Part shown: piece after piece, positions 19,010 through 27,655 of the stretch | How the letters are laid out: every line of letters starts with the position of its first letter | Position numbering within the stretch: position 1 is the stretch's first letter | Assembly: GCA_003577105.1 (NCBI GenBank) | Contig: QEUQ01000026.1 | Span: 1-34,161, forward strand | Direction: 5' to 3' | Source of the DNA: Acidobacteriota bacterium | Lineage (GTDB): Bacteria > Actinomycetota > Acidimicrobiia > ATN3 | DNA: 34,161 nt | Translations under genes and position numbers: made by a program | Notes under the pieces: model-generated | The model's database searches: none | What the model was told of the DNA's origin: nothing | Seen by the model: only the letters and a program-made list of their open reading frames with translations

Positions 19010-21978
19010 GCAGTTGACTCCATGAGCCACCCGGGCTCGGTGAGCATCAGCTGCGCGAACTCGTCAGGCGGCACCGGGCGCGAAATGTGGAATCCCTGAA
19101 TGTAGTCACACCCCAACGAGGCGAGCATCGCCATTTGATCTTGGGTCTCCACTCCCTCGGCGACGGTCTCGATGTCGAGTGCGTGCGCCATCTCGACTAT
19201 TCCTCTAACGATCGCCGAGCTGCCTCCTGCCGGATCGAGCTTGTCGACGAACATGCGGTCGATCTTGAGCGCACCGACCGGGAGGTTCTGGAGATATCCA
19301 AATGATGAATAACCGGTGCCGAAGTCATCGATCGCACAATTGATGCCAATTGCCCTGATTCGATTCAGGAAGCGAATCGCGCTCTCCATATCGCGCAGAA
19401 GGATCGACTCGGTGATTTCAAAGGACAGATCCCCGGCCTCGAAGCCCCCCGAGTCCAGAAGCATTGCGACGTAGGAGGGGAACTCGGGCGCGTCGAGCTG
19501 AACCGCTGAAAGATTCACGGCTATTTCAAAGCCCTTGGTGACCACGCCTTGCCCCCGCCACTCATATAGCTGGCGGAGAGACTCTTCGAGCACGTAGCGG
19601 CCGATCTGAACTATCAGGCCCGTCTCTTCCGCAATTGGTATGAAATCGAGAGGCGGAATCACACCCTTGTCTGGGTGCACCCAGCGAACAAGAGCCTCCG
19701 CCCCCATGATCTTCTGCTCTCTGAGGTTGACCACCGGCTGATAGTGGACGACCAATTCGTCCTTCTCGATGGCGTGGTGAAGGTCGTTGGTGATCTCGAA
19801 GCGCTTCGCTGACCTGTCCCGGTAGCCCTCATCGAAATACTCGACACCTCCACGCCCGCTCTCCTTGGCGCGGTGGAGCGCCACTTCGGCATCGCGCACA
19901 AGAGCACCAGGATCCACAGTCGCAGAGGCCAGCGATATGCCGACCGAGACCGAGATGTTCACCGAGGGCAGGTGACCCAGCTCAAACGGATGAATAAACG
20001 CGTCGGTGATCTTCTTTGCCAGCTCAACGAGGCTTTGCTCCTGCTCGACACCTTCAATAAGCACGGCAAACTCGTCACCCGCGACTCTGGCGACAGTATC
20101 GAGTGGGCCCGCGGCCGACTTGAGCCGCTCTGCCACCTCAGCAAGCATCAAGTCGCCCGCCTCGTAACCAAGGCTGTCGTTGATTAGCTTGAAGTCATCA
20201 ATGTCAACGACGACGACTGCGATGGACCGATCTTCAACGTCTGCACGGGTGAGTGCCCGCGTCAGCCGGTCAAGGAGAAGGCCGCGATTGGCCAGACCCG
20301 TAAGTGGGTCATACATCGTGTGATACAGGAGCTGGCCTTCTGCCTCGCGAAGTGCGGTTACGTCTTCAAAGACACCGACGTAGTGCTGCGGTTCGCCGGT
20401 CTCGGGATTGAGGATGGGCGTAACGGTCTCGATCACTGTGTAGAGCGACCCGTCTTTGCGTCTCTCGACGAGCTCCCCTCGCCAGGCATTTCCCGCGATG
20501 ACTGACTTGATCATGGAATCGGCTCCGCCCCGGGCCTTTGATGACATGAGGCGAATAGGCTGGCCGATCGTCTCTTCCATGCTGTAGCCGCTCATCTCGA
20601 GATATGCCTCATTGACCCACTCGATGGTGCCGGTAGCGTCGGCAATGAGCATCGCGTTAGCCGCAGCATTCATCGCCGCGACTTGAAGGCGGAGACGCTC
20701 TTGAGCCTCGGCAATGTGGATCGAGACCATGACGCGTGTCGCCAGACCTTCGACCTGATTTAGCAGATCGGGAGTGAAGGTCTTTCGTGAGCGCGCATCC
20801 AATACAAAACAGCCGACGGTCCCGGCATCCGTCGATAGCGGAACCGCGGCAACGGCGTTGTAGCCGTGCTGGGCGAGGCGCTCGCGCCACGGTGTGAATG
20901 CCGCCTCGGAAATCTCAATCACCTGTGTCTCACCAGTAGCAATGGCCCGTCCGGCCGGCCCCTCGGATTGCGGGCCGGAATCCCACCTGACATCTATGTC
21001 ATCCAAGATGTCTGCTCCGGCTCCGGCGAACGCCCGAGGAACTACCGAACCGTCTGATTCCTTCGAGCCAATCCAGACGAGCGGAAGTCCAAACACCGAC
21101 GCGACGGTTTCACAAGTTCTGCCCAGGATTTCGTCGATGTTGACGCCCTCGAGGACCTTGCGGTCGATCTCGTGCAGCAGAGTGTCAATCTTCTCGTTGC
21201 GCTTGATGCCGGTGACGTCTATGGCGACACCCTCAACCGCGACGACCTTGCCTTCGGCATCTCGGATCAAGCTAATCCGCTGGGCAGTCCAAATCAGATG
21301 ACCATCGCGATGGAACCACCGGACCTCAAAGCGCTGCGGCAGGGTTTCGGGGCTTGTCATCACCTGTCTGACCAGGTGAGCGTCGTCGGGATGAACAACA
21401 CTGCGGGCCAAATCGGGCTGGCTGTAGATCTCCTCGACTGTGTAGCCGGTCACCTGCTCAAATGCTGGACTCATGTATTCCATCTTGCGATCGGGTTGAA
21501 TCCGATATCGATAGATGATCGCCGGTGAGTTCTCCGCGAGACGCCGGAATTGCTCTTCACTCTCCCGCAGGGCGTTTTCCGCAGCGACCCGCTTTGTCAC
21601 GTCTCGCACGACGGCCATATGGACGCCTGGCATGACTTCGGCCTTGGCAGCAATTTCTACGTCAAGCGGCGAGCCATCAAGTCGCCGCATGACGAACTCC
21701 CCTACGAATTCGCCCTTCCTAATAAAGACGTCCCAAGCGCGCATTGCGGCTTCCTTGGAGTCCGCGAAGTCGATCAAGGCGTAGTCGGTGACCTTCGCCG
21801 GGTCTGCATTGAAAAGCGCGCATGCGGAGGCATTTGCCTCGATGAAACGACCTGATGAATCCAAGAAGACGATCGCGTCGAGAGCGCGTTCGAAAGCGAC
21901 CGAATACCTCGGATCACTTCTCGCACTGTCAGCGCTACCGGCCTCTGCCGGCTCGCCAACGCCTTCTGCTTGCTCCAT
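19006..21978 (-). CDS. PAS-PAS-GAF-PAS-GGDEF-EAL c-di-GMP signalling protein
   Basis: The 990-residue protein has no membrane segment. In order it shows PAS (about 20-130), a PAS_3-type PAS ending EGVAIDVTGIKR, GAF (about 260-420), PAS (MNAAANAMLIADATG onward), GGDEF and EAL. The GGDEF motif reads AGDEF (633-637), a variant seen in active and inactive enzymes. The EAL domain looks intact: GAEALVRW (from about 760), NLSAVQL, EITES, AIDDFGTGYSS, LKIDRMFV and AEGVETQDQ. It is probably a phosphodiesterase with a regulatory or residual cyclase domain. ATG 21978 has GGGGACGGG just upstream. The in-frame start at 22032 lacks a ribosome site. Confidence 0.93.
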
Positions 21979-22090
21979 TACCCGTCCCCGAACGATGCGC
22001 CGAGAGGTCCCCGATTGCCTTTGTCGGCGCATTTTGCGGGTTCAAGATACCCGAAATACCCCCAAAATCCGAAGCAGAGCAAGCAAAAGT

Positions 22091-24400
22091 TTATGGATTC
22101 TCGGAAGAGGTTCCGAGATCTCTCGTGACATCCCCCAAATCGACGTTGCGCCCAATTCCCGGATGTGAGCCGAACCGGGCTTCATCTATGGACTGATCGG
22201 CAAGGGATCCGTGCGCTTGTGCGATCTCGTATCTGTTTCCACCTGCTCGTTTGCCGCGATACATAGCCATGTCCGAACGTCGAATTGCCTGGCCGGGCCT
22301 TTCGTGCTCGCCCACAACCGCGATTCCGACGGTAATTGCGGTATCTAGATGCCCAACCGAGACATCCGCGCCCCTCGCAACCGCGGTCACAATTCGCTGC
22401 GCGACGACGCAGGCCTCCGACTCTCCAGCCAGGTCCTCGCACAAGACGACGAACTCGTCACCTCCGAAGCGAGCAACGAGGTCTTCAGTTCTTACGGCTT
22501 GAGAGATCGAGAACGCGAGAGTTGCAAGGACCTCATCACCGACCGAGTGTCCAAACCGGTCATTGACCGACTTGAGGTTGTCGAGATCACAAAAGAGCAC
22601 CGCCACACCTGATCCGTGACGAGCGCTTCGTGCAATTGCCTGGCCGAGCCGCTCGACAAAGAGCGCCCGGTTGGCCAGACCTGTAAGCGCGTCGTGAGTT
22701 GCTGCTTTGGCCAAATCTGACTCCCGCCGCTTCTGCTCGGTCATATCTTCGACCTGGGCGATCAGATAGTAAGGCTCACCGGAATCATCTCTGACTAGGG
22801 AGACGCCGATCATTGCGGGGATCTCGCGACCGCTTGAGTGGACGAGCGCCTCCTCGAACTTGAACTCGGCTATTTGCCCGTCGCAGAGGCGGCCAAGATC
22901 TGATTCAAACGTCTCGACGCTCGCAGCGCCAATCAACGATGCGAAGGCGCGCCGGTCAATTTGTGTCGGGCCACAGAGCGCCTCGACTAGATCATCACGA
23001 TCCCCGGAGTCGGCTTCACCAAGAAGCCCTTTCAGCGCGGCGTTGACGAAAACCCTTCTTTCGGCAAAATCCACGAGAGTCATGCCCACAGGGGCCGCCT
23101 CGAAAGCAGACTCAAAGCGACGCTCGGCATCGGCGAGTGCCCTCGTGCGCGACGCCTCGCGCCTCAGATCCTCGATTTGGCAGACGAGCTGGCGTTTTCC
23201 TCTACGAGCTCCGATTACCCCGCCAAGTCTCGCCAGCTGCCATCTGCTCGGAATAGGTTCCCGGCCACCGGCACGGACAAATGCGTCGAATCGGGAAATT
23301 TCGGTCTTCTTCAAGAGAAGATCGCGAATTGCCCTCTCGACCTCGGGCAACGAGTCGCGTTCAGTTAGATCGTGCACACTCATGGAATCAAGTTGGTCTT
23401 CCGATAGGTCAAATAGATCCTTGGCAGCTTGGTTTGACTCGTTGACCTGCCCATCTTCACCAATGATCAGGGTTGCGATCGGAGAAGATTCAAATGCCTG
23501 CCGCAACTTCTGCTCAGCCTCAACCAAGGCTTGCTGAATTGCCATTCGCGGAGATACGTCTCTGACGACGAGCACATTGACCCAGCGCTTCCCGAGCTGC
23601 CCCATTGACCGGGTCAACTCCGCCGTAAACTCCTCGCCATTTCCCCGGCGCATTTGTACAACGTGAATCTCCGCACCCGAAGCGTCGGGCCTGAGCGCGG
23701 CCTCGAGTTTTGCCGCCGGCCCCCCAGAGCCAAGCGCGCGCGGGGCGAAGAGGTCGGCGAAGGCCTTGCCGCGAATCTCATCAGCGCCATAGCCAAAAGT
23801 CGTCTGAGCTGCCTTGTTGAAGAGCACGACCTGCCCGGATTCATTGAGTACGACGATGGCGTCGCTGGTCGCGTCGAGAATCTGTGAGGCCCTTGCCGCC
23901 CCTTCCTCGAGTCGATGCTCGAATAGCTTGCGCTCGGTAATGTCGCGACAAACCACAACCACCCCTCGTACGGCCGGGTCACTGGTGCGGTTTGTACCGC
24001 GCGCTTCCATCCAACGCCAGGTACCATCGGCGTGACGCAGCCTGAACTCCGTGCCCTCTTGCTCGTCGTGGCCCTCAACGGTGCGAGTGAGAGCGGTCCA
24101 CGCGTCGCTCAAGTCATCGGGGTGCAAGAGGTGCCAAATTTCCTGCCCAATGTTGTACGAGGGCGGGTACCCGAGGACCGTCGTAATCGACGGACTCGAA
24201 TAGAGCAGCGTACCGTCACCGGCTACCAAAGCAATCAAGTCACTCGAACCCTCGACGAGTGCCCGAAATCTTGATCCTTCAAGCGACAGCTCTTGGGGCA
24301 CAACAAGCTCGCGATGGCCCGAGCGGGCGAGAAGCTGAACGACTGAGAGCGCGACTGCTGCCCCGATTAGCAGGCCGAGAAGGATTCCCACGATAGACAT
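22091..24400 (-). CDS. Multi-PAS diguanylate cyclase with N-terminal membrane anchor
   Basis: The protein has 769 residues from ATG 24400. MSIVGILLGLLIGAAVALSV forms one membrane helix. At least four PAS-like units follow (from FRALVEGSSDLIALVAGDG, ILDATSDAIVVLNESGQVV, AFESSPIATLIIGEDGQ and AFEAAPVGMTLVDFAER). The GGDEF domain has an intact LVARFGGDEFVVL (GGDEF at 646-650). It lies just upstream of the GGDEF-EAL gene, so synthesis and breakdown of c-di-GMP may be co-regulated. The frame stays open to TTG 24442, which has GGGAG 10 nt upstream. With that start, the coding region would run into the divergent ppk2 gene. The start is unresolved. Confidence 0.92.
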   Translation of the reverse strand: MSIVGILLGLLIGAAVALSVVQLLARSGHRELVVPQELSLEGSRFRALVEGSSDLIALVAGDGTLLYSSPSITTVLGYPPSYNIGQEIWHLLHPDDLSDAWTALTRTVEGHDEQEGTEFRLRHADGTWRWMEARGTNRTSDPAVRGVVVVCRDITERKLFEHRLEEGAARASQILDATSDAIVVLNESGQVVLFNKAAQTTFGYGADEIRGKAFADLFAPRALGSGGPAAKLEAALRPDASGAEIHVVQMRRGNGEEFTAELTRSMGQLGKRWVNVLVVRDVSPRMAIQQALVEAEQKLRQAFESSPIATLIIGEDGQVNESNQAAKDLFDLSEDQLDSMSVHDLTERDSLPEVERAIRDLLLKKTEISRFDAFVRAGGREPIPSRWQLARLGGVIGARRGKRQLVCQIEDLRREASRTRALADAERRFESAFEAAPVGMTLVDFAERRVFVNAALKGLLGEADSGDRDDLVEALCGPTQIDRRAFASLIGAASVETFESDLGRLCDGQIAEFKFEEALVHSSGREIPAMIGVSLVRDDSGEPYYLIAQVEDMTEQKRRESDLAKAATHDALTGLANRALFVERLGQAIARSARHGSGVAVLFCDLDNLKSVNDRFGHSVGDEVLATLAFSISQAVRTEDLVARFGGDEFVVLCEDLAGESEACVVAQRIVTAVARGADVSVGHLDTAITVGIAVVGEHERPGQAIRRSDMAMYRGKRAGGNRYEIAQAHGSLADQSIDEARFGSHPGIGRNVDLGDVTRDLGTSSENP

Positions 24401-24420
24401 GGCGGGCTGATGATAGTCGC

Positions 24421-24426
24421 TAGACT
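24421..24426 (+). promoter_or_regulatory. Leaderless-type -10 element of ppk2
   Basis: CTAGACTC (24420-24427) contains the -10-like TAGACT. ATG 24435 follows after 8 nt and no Shine-Dalgarno sequence intervenes. The same octamer precedes the next two plus-strand genes. Confidence 0.55.
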
Positions 24427-24434
24427 CCGATGCC

Positions 24435-25235
24435 ATGACCAAGAAGCAGAAGCTCCCGCGAGCAATCTACGAACAGGAGCTCCTTCGCCTCCAAAGCGAA
24501 CTGGTTCAAGTCCAGGAGTGGGTTCGCTCCTCTGGCGCGCGCATTGTCGTCGTCTTTGAGGGGCGTGATGCCGCCGGAAAAGGCGGAGTGATCAAGCGAA
24601 TCAGCGAATTCCTCAGCCCCCGGACCTGTCGGATCGCGGCGCTACCGGTCCCAACCGAGCGCGAGGCAACCGAGTGGTATTTCCAGCGATATGTCTCACA
24701 TCTGCCGGCCGCCGGAGAGATCGTCTTGTTTGACAGAAGCTGGTACAACCGGGCCGGAGTTGAGAAGGTCATGGGCTACTGCACACCCGAGGAGCACAAG
24801 CTCTTCTTGCGGCAATGCCCTGAATTCGAGCGCCTCATCACCGAATCTGGTGTGATCCTCGTCAAGTACTGGTTTTCGATAAGCGACGAAGAGCAGGAGA
24901 GGCGTTTCCAGCGCAGGATCGCCGACCCGCTCAAGCGCTGGAAGCTCAGCGAAATCGATATCGAATCGAGGGCAAGGTGGGTGGACTACTCCCGGGCCAA
25001 AGACGAGATGTTCGTCCAGACCGATACTCCCGACTCACCCTGGTATGTGGTCGAGGCCGACGACAAGCGGCGTGCACGGATCAACTGCATCGCTCACCTC
25101 CTCTCACTCATCCCGTATGAACCTGTCGAACGTGAACCACTGACGCTCCCACCACGCCAGCCAGATGAGGGATATGTGAGACCCCCAAAGGATCTCTACA
25201 ACTACGTTCCGGACCATTCGGCGGAATTGCTCTAA
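24435..25235 (+). CDS. ppk2: Polyphosphate kinase 2 (PPK2 family)
   Basis: The 266-residue protein has Walker A GRDAAGKG (43-50) within VVVFEGRDAAGKGGVIKRI and the lid/Walker B block LFDRSWYNRAGVEKVMGYC (98-116). FLRQCPEFERLI and LVKYWFSISDEEQERRFQRR follow, as in short single-domain (class I) PPK2 enzymes. They transfer phosphate between polyphosphate and nucleoside diphosphates, often to remake GTP or ATP. ATG 24435 is likely read from a leaderless transcript. Placement next to c-di-GMP enzymes, which use GTP, is suggestive but not proof of a link. Confidence 0.95.
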   Translation: MTKKQKLPRAIYEQELLRLQSELVQVQEWVRSSGARIVVVFEGRDAAGKGGVIKRISEFLSPRTCRIAALPVPTEREATEWYFQRYVSHLPAAGEIVLFDRSWYNRAGVEKVMGYCTPEEHKLFLRQCPEFERLITESGVILVKYWFSISDEEQERRFQRRIADPLKRWKLSEIDIESRARWVDYSRAKDEMFVQTDTPDSPWYVVEADDKRRARINCIAHLLSLIPYEPVEREPLTLPPRQPDEGYVRPPKDLYNYVPDHSAELL

Positions 25236-25264
25236 CGCCCCGACCCGTATCTCTCTTCCCAATC

Positions 25265-25270
25265 TAGACT
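25265..25270 (+). promoter_or_regulatory. Leaderless-type -10 element of the histidine kinase gene
   Basis: CTAGACTC (25264-25271) is followed after a 7-nt gap from TAGACT by TTG 25278, in frame with the kinase. There is no ribosome site between them. Confidence 0.5.
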
Positions 25271-25277
25271 CTTGGCA

Positions 25278-26942
25278 TTGGCGGCAAGCGGAGGGGTGAT
25301 GCCCTTGCGGGAGAAGAATCTCCCAAGCCCGGAAGGTCTCGAAACCGAAAGGCTCTTCGGCGCGGCTCTGAAGCCCTGGGCAATTCCGACCTTCATCGGC
25401 GTTTTCGGAGCTGGAATTCTGGCATGGCTCGCCGGCGCCGACTTTCGGGTTCTCGTGCTGCTTGTGGCGGGCGTCGCTGCCGTGCTCACCGGTATCTACT
25501 GGCTGCGCAAGCGAATTACACGCAAGGGTGATGTATTCCCACCCTGGCTTCTCGCAATCCCGATAGTTGCCGCGCAGTTGGTCGCGACGGGCTTCGCCAT
25601 CACTTACCACGGAATTGACGGGGGGATGTGGTTCGCTTTGACGATGATGTCAGCCGTCGCCGGGCAATCACTCGACAGGAATTGGGCGCTGAGCGTCGGT
25701 GTCGTCGGCGGTTTGCTCGTGCTCGTCGTCGCGGTCGTGACAGACCAGTTCGACCTGGCGAGGTCTCCGGCGATCTTCGCTGGATCGATCTACGTGGTCA
25801 CCATGGCCGGTCTCGCCAGCACCCAACGCGCCGCTGCGGTCGAGCTCTCCGACACGGCGAACCGCGAGCGAATTTCTCTTCTTGAAACTCACAATCGCCA
25901 AGTCGAAGCTCTCATAAACTCGCTTCAGGAGGGGCTTGTCACGACCAGCAACGAGGGTCGGGTGGAGCGATGGAACCCGGCCCTCTTCGCCATGACCGGC
26001 AGAAGCGCTGCTGAGGTGGTCGGCGCCCCAGTTGACGAGGCTCTGGAGCTTTCCGACGGCAGCACTACTCTCAAGGGCTCCCGGCACCCTTGCGTCATCG
26101 CCAGGGAGGGTGGTGTCACGACAGGCAGCCCCCTCGGCGAGCCGGAGCGAGACCTGTTCCTTGTCGCTGAGGACAAGTCCGAAATACCGGTGACAATTTC
26201 GGCAGCTCCGTTCCCTATTGATCATGGCGAGCACGGCGTCGTCGCCGTCGTGACCGATGTCAGCCGCGAGCGAAACGTCAGCGAGATGCGCGACTCACTC
26301 ATTTCACTGGTAAGCCATGAACTTCGCACGCCGCTCACGATGACAGTCGGCTTCGCGGATCTGCTTGCGGACGGAGCCGTCGAGGGCGAGGACGCGCGCC
26401 AGTGCGCCGTTCAAATCCGCGACGCAACCTCGCGGCTTTCGTCGATGATCGAAGACCTACTGACGACGGCAGTGATTGAGGCCGGTGAACTCAAGCTAGT
26501 TGCGGAGAGCTGCGATGCCCGCGCTCTAATCGAGTCAGTAGCATCGCGATTCCCGGACTCTTCTGATCGCATCAAGTTGAATGTGCCGGAAGAGCTGACG
26601 CTGAACGGTGATCCCGATGGCATCGAGCACGTATTGACCAACTTGATTAGCAACGCTCTGAAGTACTCACCCAATCACGCGCCGGTGACGATCACGGCCA
26701 CCGGCGGCGCATTTGAGACAACTATTTCGGTTTCGGATGAAGGTATAGGCATTGCACCGAGCGATGCCGACCACATCTTCGAGCGCTTCAACAGGGCATC
26801 CAACGAAGACGTGCAGCGGCTACCGGGTACGGGCCTAGGTCTGTTCATCGCCTCGCAAGTGGCCGAGGCCCACGGGGGAAGTGTCTCCCTGGAAAGCGCG
26901 CCCGGCGAGGGCGCCACATTCACACTTCATTTACCCGTCTAG
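25278..26942 (+). CDS. Membrane sensor histidine kinase with PAS domain, orphan
   Basis: The protein has about 554 residues. Five or six hydrophobic segments (about 30-180) form the sensor, for example FIGVFGAGILAWLAG, LLAIPIVAAQLVATGFAI and VGVVGGLLVLVVAVV. A PAS domain follows (LINSLQEGLVTTSNEGRVER). HisKA has LVSHELRTPLTMTVGFADLL with the phosphorylated His near 346. HATPase_c shows NLISNALKYSP, VSDEGIGIAPSD and GTGLGLFIASQVAEAHGG. No response regulator lies within the window. TTG 25278 fits the leaderless element; TTG 25272 or GTG/ATG near 25297-25300 are alternatives. Its TAG stop is the first three bases of the next TAGACT element. Confidence 0.92.
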   Translation: MAASGGVMPLREKNLPSPEGLETERLFGAALKPWAIPTFIGVFGAGILAWLAGADFRVLVLLVAGVAAVLTGIYWLRKRITRKGDVFPPWLLAIPIVAAQLVATGFAITYHGIDGGMWFALTMMSAVAGQSLDRNWALSVGVVGGLLVLVVAVVTDQFDLARSPAIFAGSIYVVTMAGLASTQRAAAVELSDTANRERISLLETHNRQVEALINSLQEGLVTTSNEGRVERWNPALFAMTGRSAAEVVGAPVDEALELSDGSTTLKGSRHPCVIAREGGVTTGSPLGEPERDLFLVAEDKSEIPVTISAAPFPIDHGEHGVVAVVTDVSRERNVSEMRDSLISLVSHELRTPLTMTVGFADLLADGAVEGEDARQCAVQIRDATSRLSSMIEDLLTTAVIEAGELKLVAESCDARALIESVASRFPDSSDRIKLNVPEELTLNGDPDGIEHVLTNLISNALKYSPNHAPVTITATGGAFETTISVSDEGIGIAPSDADHIFERFNRASNEDVQRLPGTGLGLFIASQVAEAHGGSVSLESAPGEGATFTLHLPV

Positions 26943-26945
26943 ACT
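26940..26945 (+). promoter_or_regulatory. Leaderless-type -10 element overlapping the kinase stop codon
   Basis: CTAGACTC (26939-26946) has its TAG as the kinase stop codon. ATG 26953 comes 7 nt after TAGACT. That ATG opens the frame MTRQQPSP, which is one base out of register with the methyltransferase downstream. Confidence 0.5.
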
Positions 26946-27004
26946 CTCGAACATGACAAGGCAGCAACCCTCGCCACTTCGACTCGTTCGCGCCCGAATA
27001 CGAC

Positions 27005-27655
27005 GTGATCACAGGGATCAATTCCGAGTTGAGCTTCTTTGTCGAGCGAATTCCGTCGCGAGCCGGGCGGGTGCTTGACGTCGGCTGCGGAACGGGACAC
27101 CTGGCAATCACGCTCGCCGAGCACTTTGATGAAGTCGTGGGCATTGACCTATCGGGCCCGATGCTCGAGATTGCGAAGAGGGAGCGAGCCGCCGCCAACA
27201 TCACCTATCTGCAGGGCGATATCGACTCACTGGAACCTGAGGGCACTTTCGACATGATTTGCTCCTCGACGACCTTCCATCACCTCCCTGATCCCGGCGG
27301 TACCGCGCAGCGTCTCGCTCAGAAACTCGAACCGGAAGGCGTGATCGCAATTGTTGACTGCGTTCAGCGCAGGCCGCGCTTGCCCGACTTCATCTTCCGG
27401 CAGTTTCTGCGCGCTGAAGCGGTCTTCATGCGCATCAAAGAATCACGCTCGTTGGGCCGTGAAGTTGCCGAGAGGAACTACCGAGCCCGCTCGAATCCTG
27501 ATTGGATAGAGCATTTGGTACTCGACCGCTTCCTCTCGCCGTCGGAATTTCGCGACACCTACGGTGGTGCACTCCCCGGCGCTCAGTTCGACTCCCTCGG
27601 CTGGTTTGACGGAGTGACTTGGACGTCAGGCGCAGACGGCGGCCCGGCTCGATAG
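27005..27655 (+). CDS. Class I SAM-dependent methyltransferase, 5' end apparently frameshifted
   Basis: From GTG 27005 the frame gives 216 residues. SAM motif I is VLDVGCGTGHLAITLAE, followed by VVGIDLSGPMLEIAKRE, ITYLQGDIDSL and ICSSTTFHHLPDP. This is a Methyltransf_11/UbiE-like enzyme. In the same frame upstream, codons 26975-27004 read RHFDSFAPEYD, the usual family N-terminus, but no start codon lies between the TGA at 26954 and GTG 27005. The likely start ATG 26953, placed correctly after the leaderless element, is in another frame. A one-base deletion around 26965-26975 or an assembly error would explain this. The 3' end overlaps the converging esterase gene by 30 nt. Confidence 0.78.
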   Translation: MITGINSELSFFVERIPSRAGRVLDVGCGTGHLAITLAEHFDEVVGIDLSGPMLEIAKRERAAANITYLQGDIDSLEPEGTFDMICSSTTFHHLPDPGGTAQRLAQKLEPEGVIAIVDCVQRRPRLPDFIFRQFLRAEAVFMRIKESRSLGREVAERNYRARSNPDWIEHLVLDRFLSPSEFRDTYGGALPGAQFDSLGWFDGVTWTSGADGGPAR

